Positions 25,869-35,710 of a stretch of DNA of 64,000 bases are shown here, piece by piece. This stretch comes from Undibacterium sp. 5I1. Lineage in GTDB: Bacteria; Pseudomonadota; Gammaproteobacteria; Burkholderiales; Burkholderiaceae_D. The stretch covers positions 4,526,001 to 4,590,000 of the forward strand of contig NZ_JAVIWI010000001.1 in the NCBI RefSeq assembly GCF_034314085.1. The letters are read 5' to 3'. The position numbers and the translations under genes are program-made. Under the pieces are notes generated by a model. That model saw only the letters and a program-made list of their open reading frames with translations, made no database searches and was not told the DNA's origin. Each line of letters begins with the position of its first letter. Within the stretch, counting starts at the first letter, position 1.

Positions 25869-28562
25869 ATGCAAGAAAAATACAGCTCAGTTTATAAACC
25901 AGCCGACATTGAGCAATCTGCGCAATCCCATTGGAAAAAAATAGACGCTTACAAAGCGGTGGAGAACGATCCACGCTTCCCAAAAGGGAAGTACTACGCT
26001 TGTTCTATGCTGCCTTATCCATCAGGTAAATTGCACATGGGGCACGTGCGCAATTACACGATCAACGACATGCTGGCGCGTCAATTGCGCATGAATGGTT
26101 ACAACGTTCTGATGCCGATGGGCTGGGATGCTTTTGGTTTGCCGGCAGAGAACGCTGCAATCAAAAACAAGGTGCCGCCTGCCAAATGGACTTACGATAA
26201 TATCGCCTATATGAAGACCCAGATGCAAGCTATGGGTCTGGCGATTGACTGGTCACGCGAAGTAGCGACTTGCTCGCCTGAATATTACAAATGGAATCAA
26301 TGGTTGTTCCTGAAAATGCTGGAAGCTGGCATTTGCGAACGCCGTACGCAAGTAGTGAACTGGGATCCGATTGACCAGACCGTGCTTGCAAATGAGCAGG
26401 TGATCGACGGGCGCGGCTGGCGCTCCGGTGCTCTGGTCGAGAAGCGCGAAATTCCAGGCTACTACCTGAACATCACCGACTACGCGGAAGAATTGCTGTC
26501 TGCAGTCGCCAATCCGGAAGATCCGAATTACCTGTCCGGCTGGCCAGAGCGCGTGCGCCTGATGCAGGAAAACTGGATAGGTAAATCCGAAGGTGTACGT
26601 TTTGCCTTCACACATGACATCAAGGACGCCACCGGCGCATTGATTCAGGACGGCAAGATGTACGTGTTTACGACCCGTGCCGATACCATCATGGGCGTGA
26701 CCTTTTGTGCGGTGGCACCGGAACATCCGTTGGCAATTCATGCTGCTGCCAGTAATCCGGGACTCGCTGCCTTCATCGAAGAATGCAAAAAAGGCGGTAC
26801 GACCGAAGCAGAAGTTGCAGTGCGTGAAAAAGAAGGGCAGCCAACGGGACTGTTCGTCACGCATCCGTTGACAGGCGCGCAAGTTGAAGTTTGGGTCGGT
26901 AACTATGTGTTGATGAGTTACGGCGATGGCGCGGTCATGGGCGTGCCTGCGCATGACGAGCGGGACTTTATTTTTGCGAAAAAATATAATCTGCCGATTA
27001 AACAAGTAGTCGCTGTAGAAGGTGAAACCTACTCCACCGATGCATGGGCAGAATGGTATGGCGACAAGCAACGTGGCTTGACCATTAATAGCGGAGACTC
27101 TAACGTTGACCTAAATGGATTGACCTGTAGACAGGCGGTCAGCAAGGTCGCCGAATTAATGTCAGCCAAAGAATTAGGCGAAAAGAAAACTACCTGGCGT
27201 TTGCGCGATTGGGGCATCAGCCGCCAGCGTTATTGGGGCACGCCTATCCCTATTATCCATTGCGATGCTTGTGGTGTGGTGCCAGTGCCGGAAAAAGATT
27301 TACCCGTTGTGTTACCAGAAGATTGCATTCCTGATGGCTCAGGCAATCCGCTAAATAAACGCTTAGATTTTTTGCATGTTGATTGCCCAAGTTGCGGCAA
27401 GCCAGCTAAACGAGAAACGGACACCATGGATACCTTCGTTGATAGTTCCTGGTATTTCATGCGTTATTGCGACGCGAGTAACGACCAGGCCATGGTTGCG
27501 GAAGGTAGTAAATACTGGATGCCGATGGATCAATACATCGGCGGTATCGAACATGCGATTTTGCATTTGCTGTATGCGCGCTTCTGGACCAAGGTCATGC
27601 GTGATCTGAAGTTGATCGATGCGCACGAACCGTTCGCCAAATTGCTGACGCAAGGCATGGTCTTGAAGGGCGCGTTTTTCCAAAAACCGGAAGGCGCAGG
27701 CAAGAATTATTTCTGGGAAGAAGAAGTCAACGTCATCACCAATGAGCAAGGTCAGATCACCGGCGGAACCTTGAAGTCGGATGGGTCAGCACTCGAATAC
27801 GAGATGACTACCATGTCTAAATCCAAGAGTAATGGTGTCGATCCGCAAGAACTCATTAATCAATACGGTGCAGATACAGCACGTTTGTTTGTGATGTTTG
27901 CCTCGCCACCTGAGCAGACTTTGGAGTGGAACGACTCTGGTGTTGAGGGTGCGCATCGCTTCTTGCGCCGGGTCTGGACTTTCGGTTTTAAAAATGCTGA
28001 GTTATTGCGCCCTGCAAGTTCAGTCAGTACTGACTTAAGTACTGACTTAAGTTCGAACTTATGTGCCGACAGCAAAGCGCTACGCCGCGAAGTACATATG
28101 ATTTTGCGCCAGGTAAGCTATGACTACGAACGTATGCAATACAACACGGTCGTGTCCGGCGCGATGAAATTATTGAATACGATCGAAGCCTTTAAGCAAG
28201 AAGGTGCTGGTCATGCAGCGGTTTTGAGTGAAGCCTTTGGTGTCTTGTTGCGTGTTTTATATCCGGCATGCCCGCACTTGACCCATGTCTTGTGGGAAGA
28301 GTTGGGTTATGCCGCTTCTTTCACCGATATTCTCAATACCCCTTGGCCCCAAGTCGACGAAGCGGCTTTGGTACAAACAGAAATCGAAATGATGATCCAG
28401 GTCAACGGCAAGCTACGCGGTAGTATCACGGTAGCCAAAGATGCGGATAAAGCGACGATAGAAGCTTTAGCCTTGGCGAATGAGAGTGTGCAACGTTTTG
28501 TTGAGGGTACGCCGAAAAAGATCATTATCGTACCGGGTAAATTAGTCAATATCGTTCCTTAA
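25869..28562 (+). CDS. leuS: Leucyl-tRNA synthetase
   Basis: 897 residues, class Ia synthetase. The HIGH-type motif is HMGH at 56-59 inside [14 protein letters not shown]. The CP1 editing domain is around 220-420 ([12 protein letters not shown] and [18 protein letters not shown]). Zinc-ribbon-like Cys pairs lie near residues 463-466 and 503-506. The KMSKS-type loop is MSKSK at 649-653. The anticodon-binding and C-terminal domains follow. A 12-bp tandem repeat adds the residues STDLSTDL around 720-727, just after the catalytic core. The gene leads the set leuS-lptE-holA. Confidence 0.98.
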   Translation: MQEKYSSVYKPADIEQSAQSHWKKIDAYKAVENDPRFPKGKYYACSMLPYPSGKLHMGHVRNYTINDMLARQLRMNGYNVLMPMGWDAFGLPAENAAIKNKVPPAKWTYDNIAYMKTQMQAMGLAIDWSREVATCSPEYYKWNQWLFLKMLEAGICERRTQVVNWDPIDQTVLANEQVIDGRGWRSGALVEKREIPGYYLNITDYAEELLSAVANPEDPNYLSGWPERVRLMQENWIGKSEGVRFAFTHDIKDATGALIQDGKMYVFTTRADTIMGVTFCAVAPEHPLAIHAAASNPGLAAFIEECKKGGTTEAEVAVREKEGQPTGLFVTHPLTGAQVEVWVGNYVLMSYGDGAVMGVPAHDERDFIFAKKYNLPIKQVVAVEGETYSTDAWAEWYGDKQRGLTINSGDSNVDLNGLTCRQAVSKVAELMSAKELGEKKTTWRLRDWGISRQRYWGTPIPIIHCDACGVVPVPEKDLPVVLPEDCIPDGSGNPLNKRLDFLHVDCPSCGKPAKRETDTMDTFVDSSWYFMRYCDASNDQAMVAEGSKYWMPMDQYIGGIEHAILHLLYARFWTKVMRDLKLIDAHEPFAKLLTQGMVLKGAFFQKPEGAGKNYFWEEEVNVITNEQGQITGGTLKSDGSALEYEMTTMSKSKSNGVDPQELINQYGADTARLFVMFASPPEQTLEWNDSGVEGAHRFLRRVWTFGFKNAELLRPASSVSTDLSTDLSSNLCADSKALRREVHMILRQVSYDYERMQYNTVVSGAMKLLNTIEAFKQEGAGHAAVLSEAFGVLLRVLYPACPHLTHVLWEELGYAASFTDILNTPWPQVDEAALVQTEIEMMIQVNGKLRGSITVAKDADKATIEALALANESVQRFVEGTPKKIIIVPGKLVNIVP
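28026..28061 (+). repeat. In-frame 12-bp tandem repeat within leuS
   Basis: Two exact copies of AGTACTGACTTA followed by the degenerate AGTTCGAACTTA. The repeat keeps the reading frame and encodes a four-residue unit, Ser-Thr-Asp-Leu. Being exact in DNA, it looks like a recent slippage expansion. Confidence 0.85.
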
Positions 28563-28579
28563 TATAGACGGGTAATTTT

Positions 28580-29140
28580 ATGATCGTTAATTCGAAAGCG
28601 GGCGATATGCGTAATGAGAAAGACTCTACAACAAGGTCTGATTGGATGCGGAAATTGCTAACCTTTTTCAGCATCGCGTCAGTTGCTGTAATTTTGTCCG
28701 CCTGCGGCTTTGCGTTGCGTGGTCCGGTGACTTTTCCGTTCTCTAGTATTTATATTAGCTTGCCAGATACCTCACCGCTTGGTGGTGAGTTGCGGCGGAA
28801 TATTCGGGCCAATGGCAATACCGTGATTTTTAACGATGTCAGAAGCGCCGATGTGGCATTAGAAGTTTTGGCAGAAACACGCGAGAAAGTGATCTTGTCT
28901 TTAAATAGCCAAGGTCGTGCACGTGAATACAATTTGTTGTACACATTTAAATTCCGTGTGCGCGACAAGGCTGGTAAAGAGTTGTTAGAGCCAACCAGCA
29001 TCCCACTCAAGCGCAATATCACGTTCAACGAATCTGCAGTCTTGGCGAAAGAGTCTGAAGAAGCTCTGTTATACCGTGATATGCAAAGCGATCTGGTGCA
29101 GCAAATCATGCGTCGCCTAGCTGTACTGAAGATGGAATAG
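28580..29140 (+). CDS. lptE: LPS-assembly lipoprotein LptE
   Basis: Up to 186 residues. Lipobox LSAC with lipid-modified Cys near residue 42 of the long frame, then the conserved GFALRGPVTFPFSSIYI strand. It plugs LptD for lipopolysaccharide delivery to the outer membrane. In-frame starts are ATG 28580, 28607 and 28646. The last (RKLLTFFSIASVAVI next) gives a signal peptide of normal size, but the first two cannot be excluded. It lies between leuS and holA, its standard position. Confidence 0.92.
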   Translation: MIVNSKAGDMRNEKDSTTRSDWMRKLLTFFSIASVAVILSACGFALRGPVTFPFSSIYISLPDTSPLGGELRRNIRANGNTVIFNDVRSADVALEVLAETREKVILSLNSQGRAREYNLLYTFKFRVRDKAGKELLEPTSIPLKRNITFNESAVLAKESEEALLYRDMQSDLVQQIMRRLAVLKME

Positions 29141-29143
29141 CGT

Positions 29144-30160
29144 ATGCAATTGCGCTTTGATGCAATCGATGCTCACCTGACTAAATCACTGGCGTCTTTG
29201 TACGTCATCACCAGTGACGAGCATTTGTTGGCATTAGAAACCGCGGACAAAATCCGTCGTGTCGCTAAAACACAAGGATTTCTGGAAAGAGAAATTTTAA
29301 CTGTAGAGCGTAGTTTTAAATGGGGCGCTCTGCTGTCAGTGAATCAATCACAATCCTTGTTCGGCGATAAAAAGCTGATTGATTTGCGCATACCCACCGG
29401 CAAGCCAGGCAAAGACGGCGGCGCTGCACTACAAGAATATGTCAAGCATCTATCTCCCGATAATCTGACCCTGATTACCTTGCCAAAACTCGACTGGGCG
29501 ACGCAAAAGGCTGCCTGGGTGACGAGCTTGCAGCAGGCGGCGGTGTATATCGACATCCCGATGGTGGAACGGGCACAACTGCCTAATTGGATCTCCTTGC
29601 GTTTATCTGCACAAGGGCAAAGCGCTGATCGGCTTAGTCTGGACTTTATCGCGGACAGAGTAGAAGGTAACTTGCTCGCCGCACATCAAGAGATTCAAAA
29701 ACTCGCTTTGTTGCACCCCCAAGGCAAACTTAGTTTTGAGCAAATACACGACGCTGTTTTAAACGTCGCGCGCTACGATGTGTTTAAAGTCAACGAAGCC
29801 ATGTTGGCTGGCAACGCCGCCAGACTGGTGCGCATGCTAGAAGGTCTGAAGGGCGAGGGCGAGGCCTTGCCGCTGGTACTATGGGCAGTTGCCGAAGAGA
29901 TCCGGACTTTGCTTAAAATCAAGTCTGGTATGGCACAAGGCAAGTCGCTTGGCATGCTGCTGAAGGAATTTCGTATCTGGGGCGCGCGTGAAAAATTGAT
30001 GGAGCCTGCGCTACGCCGGGTGAGTTTGGCGACCTTAGAGGCGGCACTGCAAGAGGCAGCGCAAGTCGATAAGATGGTCAAAGGTTTACGCGCCAAGGCA
30101 TTTGCCGGTGACGCCTGGGATGCCTTGCTGCAATTAGGTCTACGTGTTGCCCGCGCATAG
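29144..30160 (+). CDS. holA: DNA polymerase III subunit delta
   Basis: 338 residues. It is the clamp-loader delta subunit that opens the beta clamp. The protein shows the AAA+-like delta pattern: LYVITSDEHLLALETADKIR at the start, SQSLFGDKKLIDLR, the LDFIADRVEGNLLAAHQEIQKL helical region and a C-terminal collar domain. It starts 3 bp after lptE, so translation is probably coupled. Confidence 0.95.
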   Translation: MQLRFDAIDAHLTKSLASLYVITSDEHLLALETADKIRRVAKTQGFLEREILTVERSFKWGALLSVNQSQSLFGDKKLIDLRIPTGKPGKDGGAALQEYVKHLSPDNLTLITLPKLDWATQKAAWVTSLQQAAVYIDIPMVERAQLPNWISLRLSAQGQSADRLSLDFIADRVEGNLLAAHQEIQKLALLHPQGKLSFEQIHDAVLNVARYDVFKVNEAMLAGNAARLVRMLEGLKGEGEALPLVLWAVAEEIRTLLKIKSGMAQGKSLGMLLKEFRIWGAREKLMEPALRRVSLATLEAALQEAAQVDKMVKGLRAKAFAGDAWDALLQLGLRVARA

Positions 30161-30177
30161 GATAAATACGTAAAAAC

Positions 30178-30253
30178 AGGGGAGTATGTCTAATAAATGG
30201 CATTAACTTCCAGACAATATCTGGACGTTAAAATATACAGTGGGTAGTATATA
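30178..30253 (+). repeat. Family A palindromic intergenic repeat, copy A3
   Basis: Left arm AGGGGAGTAT, core TCCAGA-N6-TCTGGA (perfect 6-bp arms at 30209-30225), and a right part AAAATATACAGTGGG. It lies in the holA-proA gap. Confidence 0.7.
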
Positions 30254-30316
30254 TCTTCTCTTAACTCACTTTTAAAGCGCAAGCAGACATAGACAGACCG
30301 AATTAAAAGAACTGAT

Positions 30317-31582
30317 ATGGATATCAAAACCTACATGAAAGACCTTGGCATACGCGCTCGTAAAGCGTCGCGCGCCATGGCAAAAGCAAATACGGCTGCA
30401 AAGAATCAGGCGTTGTTATTGATTGCCGCGGCGATCCGGCGCGACGCAGCGATTTTGCGCGGAGCCAATGAGTTAGATCTTGCTGCCGCCCGCACAAATG
30501 GGATGGAAGCGGCGATGCTAGATCGTCTGACCTTATCCGACAAAGCCATCGCCAGCATGGCGGAGGGACTGGAGCAAATCGTCAGTCTGTCAGACCCGAT
30601 AGGCGAAATCTCGAATATGAAATTCCGCCCGACTGGGATTCAGGTTGGTCAGATGCGCGTGCCGTTGGGCGTGATTGGTATTATTTATGAAGCCAGACCA
30701 AACGTTACAGTCGACGCGGCAGGCTTATGCATTAAAAGTGGTAATGCCACAATTTTGCGCGGCGGTTCTGAGGCAATTCACTGCAATCAGGCACTTGCAC
30801 AATTGGTCAAAGAAGGTTTAGCCGGTGCTGGTTTGCCATCCGACGCCGTTCAGGTAGTTGAGACTATCGACCGTGCTGCGGTGGGCGAGCTGATCACCAT
30901 GCCAGATTATGTTGATGTTATCGTCCCGCGCGGTGGCAAAGGTTTGATCGAGCGCTTAATGCGTGAATCCAAAGTGCCAATGATCAAACATCTGGACGGC
31001 ATTTGCCATGTGTATATCGACGATAAAGCAGATATGCAAAAGGCGCTGGATATTGCGTTCAACGCTAAATGTCATCGCTATGGCACCTGCAATACGATGG
31101 AAACCTTATTGGTGGCGCAAGCTATTGCAGCGCAGGTATTGCCCGCCTTAGCCAAACTCTACGCCAGCAAACAAGTCGAATTACGTTGCGACCCTGCTGC
31201 CGCAGCAATACTCAGCGACTATCCTCATTTGGCGGCTGCGAATGAAGAGGACTGGAGCACAGAATATCTGGCAGCGATTCTTGCTGTTAAAGTAGTCAAA
31301 GATATGGATGAGGCGATTGAACACATCAATCACTATTCATCGCAACACACTGAGTCCATCGTGACGGAAGATTACACGCGCGCCATACGCTTTCTGCGTG
31401 AAGTTGATTCAGCCTCGGTCATGGTCAATGCATCGACCCGTTTTGCAGATGGCTTTGAATATGGCTTAGGTGCAGAAATCGGCATCTCTAACGATAAACT
31501 ACATGCACGTGGACCAGTTGGATTAGAAGGTCTGACTTCACTTAAGTATGTGGTATTTGGTAACGGCGAAGTTCGTCAATAA
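30317..31582 (+). CDS. proA: Gamma-glutamyl phosphate reductase
   Basis: A 421-residue NADPH-dependent reductase, second step of proline synthesis. Typical blocks: [46 protein letters not shown], the active-site region [14 protein letters not shown] with the catalytic Cys, and [20 protein letters not shown]. hemJ follows 20 bp later, an order usual in Burkholderiales. Confidence 0.98.
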   Translation: MDIKTYMKDLGIRARKASRAMAKANTAAKNQALLLIAAAIRRDAAILRGANELDLAAARTNGMEAAMLDRLTLSDKAIASMAEGLEQIVSLSDPIGEISNMKFRPTGIQVGQMRVPLGVIGIIYEARPNVTVDAAGLCIKSGNATILRGGSEAIHCNQALAQLVKEGLAGAGLPSDAVQVVETIDRAAVGELITMPDYVDVIVPRGGKGLIERLMRESKVPMIKHLDGICHVYIDDKADMQKALDIAFNAKCHRYGTCNTMETLLVAQAIAAQVLPALAKLYASKQVELRCDPAAAAILSDYPHLAAANEEDWSTEYLAAILAVKVVKDMDEAIEHINHYSSQHTESIVTEDYTRAIRFLREVDSASVMVNASTRFADGFEYGLGAEIGISNDKLHARGPVGLEGLTSLKYVVFGNGEVRQ

Positions 31583-31601
31583 TAAGTAACAGGAGAAATG
31601 C

Positions 31602-32024
31602 ATGCTCTGGATTAAAGCACTACATATCGTTTTCGTGACGTCCTGGTTTGCAGGCTTATTTTATTTGCCGAGGATTTTCGTCAATCTGGCGATGGAGAAT
31701 CAGCCGGTTACGACCGAGCGACTGCTGCTGATGGCCCGCAAGCTGTACCGGTTTATGACCATACTGGCCATTCCAGCGATAGGTTTTGGGTTGTGGTACT
31801 GGATTGCCACAGGTATCGGGCGTGGTCCCGGCAGCGGTTGGATGCATGCCAAGCTTTTTATTGTGGTGTTGCTGATTGGCTATCACCATGCCTGTGGCAG
31901 TATTCTGAAAAAGTTTGAACAAGGCAACAATAAACGCGCGCATACTTGGTTTCGCTGGTTTAATGAAGTGCCAGTCGTTTTGTTATTAGCTGTTGTGGTG
32001 TTGGTGGTAGTGAAGCCGTTTTAG
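31602..32024 (+). CDS. hemJ: HemJ-type protoporphyrinogen IX oxidase (CopD-like fold)
   Basis: A 140-residue membrane protein with about four helices. The first helix WIKALHIVFVTSWFAGLFYL carries the conserved His of HemJ. GWMHAKLFIVVLLIGYHH supplies the second conserved region with Lys, and NEVPVVLLLAVV ends the protein. HemJ oxidises protoporphyrinogen IX in many bacteria lacking HemY/HemG. Automated pipelines often call this CopD. AGGAGA precedes the ATG. It probably follows proA in one transcript. Confidence 0.85.
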   Translation: MLWIKALHIVFVTSWFAGLFYLPRIFVNLAMENQPVTTERLLLMARKLYRFMTILAIPAIGFGLWYWIATGIGRGPGSGWMHAKLFIVVLLIGYHHACGSILKKFEQGNNKRAHTWFRWFNEVPVVLLLAVVVLVVVKPF

Positions 32025-32054
32025 TCCGCTCGTTAAATTCTCAAGGAAATATTG

Positions 32055-32657
32055 ATGAACAGAGTTTGTGAATACTATTTTGCACCGCAGTCTCCTTGGG
32101 CGTATTTGGGGCATCAGCGCTTTGTTGATCTGGCAAAAAAACATGCAATCCGGATTGATCTTAAACCGATTGATTTAAGCAAAGTGTTCGCCACTTCGGG
32201 TGGTTTGCCTTTAGCTAAACGTGCAGCACAAAGACAAGCCTATCGTCTGACAGAAATGCAGCGCTGGAGTACGCATCTGGATTTGCCGATGAATTTGCAG
32301 CCGACCTTTTTTCCGGTCGCAGGCGATTCTTCTGCACACTTGATTATTGCAGCGCAATTGGCACACGGGACTGAGACCGCACTCAAACTGACTGGTGCGA
32401 TCATGCGAGCGGTCTGGGCAGAACAAAAAAATATTGCTGATACGGATACCTTGGCCGCGTTAGCACTTGATTGCGAGCTCGACGGTAAAGCTTTAATCAA
32501 ATCGTCAGAAACCGCCAGCGTGTTATCTGAGTATGAGCGCTTTACTAATGAAGCAATCGCCAACAATGTATTCGGCGTGCCTTGGTTTGTATTCAATGGC
32601 GAGAGCTACTGGGGGCAAGATCGCTTAGATTTTTTGGAGCGCGTTTTTCCGGAATAG
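32055..32657 (+). CDS. 2-hydroxychromene-2-carboxylate isomerase family protein (DsbA-like)
   Basis: 200 residues from ATG 32055, with AAGGAA upstream; a TTG directly before it is less likely. DsbA/GST-kappa-like fold. The N-terminal YYFAPQSPWAYLGHQRF has the Ser that replaces the redox Cys and binds glutathione. NNVFGVPWFVFNGE is the conserved cis-Pro segment, and YWGQDRLDFLE closes the protein. Family members isomerise naphthalene-pathway intermediates, but no such pathway is here, so the true substrate is open. 32658-32812 holds nothing recognised. Confidence 0.88.
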   Translation: MNRVCEYYFAPQSPWAYLGHQRFVDLAKKHAIRIDLKPIDLSKVFATSGGLPLAKRAAQRQAYRLTEMQRWSTHLDLPMNLQPTFFPVAGDSSAHLIIAAQLAHGTETALKLTGAIMRAVWAEQKNIADTDTLAALALDCELDGKALIKSSETASVLSEYERFTNEAIANNVFGVPWFVFNGESYWGQDRLDFLERVFPE

Positions 32658-32812
32658 TGGTTAGCAGTTGGCATTACGATCAATAGAATGAAGTAATGAG
32701 GCGAGCGAATGCTGCACGCACTCACCTTAGTTTTAGTGCTGAGAAGCAGATGTAAATACCGGCTAGGCAAGAGCTTTAGCCTTTAAAAATTAACTTGGAT
32801 AAAAGGTTCCCC

Positions 32813-34024
32813 ATGACACGTTACTCGTATTTTTGCCCTTGCCCCCGTGGCCTGGAAGTCGCTCTCGCTGAAGAGTTGAATGAAATTGCCCAGCTGGATA
32901 AAACTTTGCATGTCCACACGCAAGTTCCCGGCGGTGTGCATTGCTCTGGTGAATTGCGCGATGCCTATAGCATCAATTTGCATTCACGCATTGCTTCGCG
33001 TGTGTTATTACGGATGGCGCATTCTGGCTATCTCAACGAAAACGATATTTATGATCTGACCCTAGAGCAGCCATGGGAAGATTGGTTTGGCTACCACCAC
33101 ACGATTCGTGTCGATGTGACCGCAGTCAAATCGCCATTAAAAAGTTTGGAATTTACCACCCTCAAAATTAAGGATGCGATCTGCGATCGTTTCCGCGATC
33201 AATTTACACAGCGTCCTTCGGTTGATACCAAAAATCCGGATATGCGCATCGTCGGTTTTGTGGATGCACGCAACTTTACTTTGTATCTCGATACATCAGG
33301 CGAGCCTTTGTTTAAACGCGGCTGGCGCTTAGAGACAGGCGATGCCCCTTTGCGTGAAAACCTGGCAGCGGGTTTGTTGCGGACTGCAGGCTGGAAACCC
33401 GGCGTGCCTCTGTTTGATCCTATGTGTGGCTCGGGCACTATTTTGATTGAGGCGGCACAAATGCTTGCTGGTATTCCGCCAGGTTTGCGTCGTGAATTTG
33501 CGTTTGAAAAGTTTGCCGGTTATAAGCAAGACGAATGGCAAGCGATCAAGGACAGTGTTAAGCCAAATCACGTGCCGGAAGAGCCGACTATTTTCGGCAG
33601 TGATATCTCCGGCGACATGATCAGCATGACGCGTAATAATTTGAATAAGGCAGGTATTCGTTTTGACGTGCCGTTGAAGCAAATTGAAGCGCAAGAGATC
33701 AAAGCGCCAACTGAAGTACCAGGTATTTTGCTGACCAATCCGCCCTATGGCGAACGTATTGGCCTACGCGGTGATAGTTCGGTAGAGCCTGATGCGATGG
33801 CGACCGATTTTTTCAGTGCATTTAGCAGCACGTTAAAACAAAGGTTTGCTGGCTGGAGTGTTTTCTTGTTCACCGCTGATCTGGGTTTGCCAAAGATGCT
33901 GCGTTTAAAAGAGTCGCGCAAGACACCTTTCTTCAACGGTGCCCTGGAATGTCGCTTGTTCCGGTTCGATATGGTGGCGGGCTTTAACCGCCGTGAAGAG
34001 GCCAAGCCTAAAAACTTGTCCTAA
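32813..34024 (+). CDS. THUMP-domain 23S rRNA guanine-N2 methyltransferase (RlmL-type)
   Basis: 403 residues from ATG 32813 with AAAAGG upstream; TTG 32795 is the alternative. An N-terminal ferredoxin-like plus THUMP region (~1-160, CPRGLEVALAEEL) is followed by a Rossmann methyltransferase domain with the SAM/active-site blocks FDPMCGSGTILIEAA and LLTNPPYGERIG. It corresponds to the first half of E. coli RlmL, which makes m2G2445; the RlmK half is absent, as usual in betaproteobacteria. An intrinsic terminator follows. Confidence 0.92.
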   Translation: MTRYSYFCPCPRGLEVALAEELNEIAQLDKTLHVHTQVPGGVHCSGELRDAYSINLHSRIASRVLLRMAHSGYLNENDIYDLTLEQPWEDWFGYHHTIRVDVTAVKSPLKSLEFTTLKIKDAICDRFRDQFTQRPSVDTKNPDMRIVGFVDARNFTLYLDTSGEPLFKRGWRLETGDAPLRENLAAGLLRTAGWKPGVPLFDPMCGSGTILIEAAQMLAGIPPGLRREFAFEKFAGYKQDEWQAIKDSVKPNHVPEEPTIFGSDISGDMISMTRNNLNKAGIRFDVPLKQIEAQEIKAPTEVPGILLTNPPYGERIGLRGDSSVEPDAMATDFFSAFSSTLKQRFAGWSVFLFTADLGLPKMLRLKESRKTPFFNGALECRLFRFDMVAGFNRREEAKPKNLS

Positions 34025-34034
34025 CTCCACATAA

Positions 34035-34072
34035 AAACGGGCGAACGCTGCACAGCAGGTTCGCCCGTTTTA
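34035..34072 (+). terminator. Rho-independent terminator after the rRNA methyltransferase gene
   Basis: A perfect 12-bp stem AAACGGGCGAAC / GTTCGCCCGTTT with a 12-base loop, ending in T-rich sequence, 10 bp after the stop codon. Confidence 0.85.
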
Positions 34073-34187
34073 CTTTATGCTTTGCCATCTACGTCGCGTC
34101 ATCAATCATAATTTACGCTGTTTTATATAATCCGGCCGAGATCTAGATTGGTCTCATCTAAAACAAAACACATCAGGAGATTAATCT

Positions 34188-35660
34188 ATGTCTAACGCTT
34201 TCCCCCTCGATTTAAAAGACAGTAGTTTATTGCGTAATCAGGCTTACATTAATGGTGCCTGGTTTAGTTTTAGTGATAATTTTGAAGTCAATAATCCAGC
34301 GGATCAATCAATTATTGGTACCGTTCCCAACCTGAGTGCTAGCGCCGCACAAACGGCAATTGACGCTGCGCAAGCGGCTTTCCCAGCTTGGGCTGCCAAG
34401 ACCGGCAAAGAGCGCGCTGCGGTAATGCGTAAATGGTTTGATCTGATGATTGCCAATGCCGATGATTTGGCGATGTTAATGACTGCTGAGCAAGGCAAAC
34501 CTTTAGCCGAAGCCAAAGGAGAAGTAATTTACGGCGCCAGTTTTATCGAATGGTTTGCCGAGGAAGCAAAGCGGGTAACTGGCGATGTCATGGCATCGAC
34601 CTGGACTGACAAACGCATGGTGGTGTTAAAACAGCCTATCGGCGTTTGCGCATCAATCACGCCTTGGAACTTTCCGATTGCCATGATTACGCGCAAAGTC
34701 GCTCCCGCGATTGCGGCTGGTTGCAGCATCGTAATTAAGCCAGCGGAACAAACCCCGCTATCTGCCTTGGCAATGGCGGAGTTGGCACATAGAGCCGGTC
34801 TGCCAGCAGGCATTATTAATATCGTTACCGCTGATTCAGAGCGTTCTATTGCCGTTGGTAAAGTATTGTGCGACAGCCCGGTTGTTCGGCATTTATCTTT
34901 TACTGGATCAACTCCAGTAGGGCGTATTTTGATGCAGCAATGCGCACCGACAGTAAAAAAATTAGCTCTGGAATTGGGCGGGCATGCGCCATTTATCGTA
35001 TTTGATGATGCTGATCTGGACGCGGCGGTGGAAGGTGCGTTGCAATCAAAATTCCGTAATGCCGGACAAACTTGTGTGTGTACCAACCGCTTCTATGCTC
35101 ATGAGTCGATTTACGACGCCTTCGTTGCAAAACTGGCTGCGGGCGCTAAGAAAATCCAGGTCGGTAACGGTATGGAGTCAGGCATCAGCCAAGGTCCGAT
35201 GATTGATGAGCAGGCGGTAGCCAAAGTAGAAGAGCACGTTGCTGATGCGCTGGCGAAAGGCGCTACGATTTTAGCTGGTGGTAAAAAACATGCAGCCGGC
35301 GCTTTATTCTATGAGCCGACGGTACTGTCTAACATTACCAATACGATGAAAATTATGGTCGAGGAGACCTTTGGCCCAGTAGCTGCCGTCATCAAGTTTA
35401 CAACCGAAGATGAGGTGATTGCGGCGGCTAACAATACTGATTTTGGACTGGCATCGTATTTCTATTCCCGTGATATTGGTCGCGTATGGCGCGTTGCTGA
35501 AAAGCTGGAATATGGCATGGTCGGTATTAATACTGGTTTGATTTCGAATGAGGTCGCGCCGTTTGGTGGGGTTAAGCAATCTGGCCTGGGACGCGAGGGT
35601 TCTAGCTATGGAATGGATGAATATCTTGAGATGAAATACTTGTGCATGGGCGGTATTTAA
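34188..35660 (+). CDS. gabD: NAD(P)-dependent succinate-semialdehyde dehydrogenase
   Basis: 490 residues, aldehyde dehydrogenase superfamily. Cofactor motif ITPWNFPIAMITRK, Rossmann GSTPVG, catalytic Glu in LELGGHAPFIVF and catalytic Cys in NAGQTCVCTNR. C-terminal PFGGVKQSGLGREG is typical of GabD. It oxidises succinate semialdehyde to succinate (GABA shunt). No gabT is nearby, so it stands alone with its own ribosome site AGGAG; the exact aldehyde is inferred from family resemblance. Confidence 0.93.
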   Translation: MSNAFPLDLKDSSLLRNQAYINGAWFSFSDNFEVNNPADQSIIGTVPNLSASAAQTAIDAAQAAFPAWAAKTGKERAAVMRKWFDLMIANADDLAMLMTAEQGKPLAEAKGEVIYGASFIEWFAEEAKRVTGDVMASTWTDKRMVVLKQPIGVCASITPWNFPIAMITRKVAPAIAAGCSIVIKPAEQTPLSALAMAELAHRAGLPAGIINIVTADSERSIAVGKVLCDSPVVRHLSFTGSTPVGRILMQQCAPTVKKLALELGGHAPFIVFDDADLDAAVEGALQSKFRNAGQTCVCTNRFYAHESIYDAFVAKLAAGAKKIQVGNGMESGISQGPMIDEQAVAKVEEHVADALAKGATILAGGKKHAAGALFYEPTVLSNITNTMKIMVEETFGPVAAVIKFTTEDEVIAAANNTDFGLASYFYSRDIGRVWRVAEKLEYGMVGINTGLISNEVAPFGGVKQSGLGREGSSYGMDEYLEMKYLCMGGI

Positions 35661-35710
35661 ATTTCCCTTGATGATCCTGATGAATAAAATTCTGCTAATT
35701 GCGATTGAAT

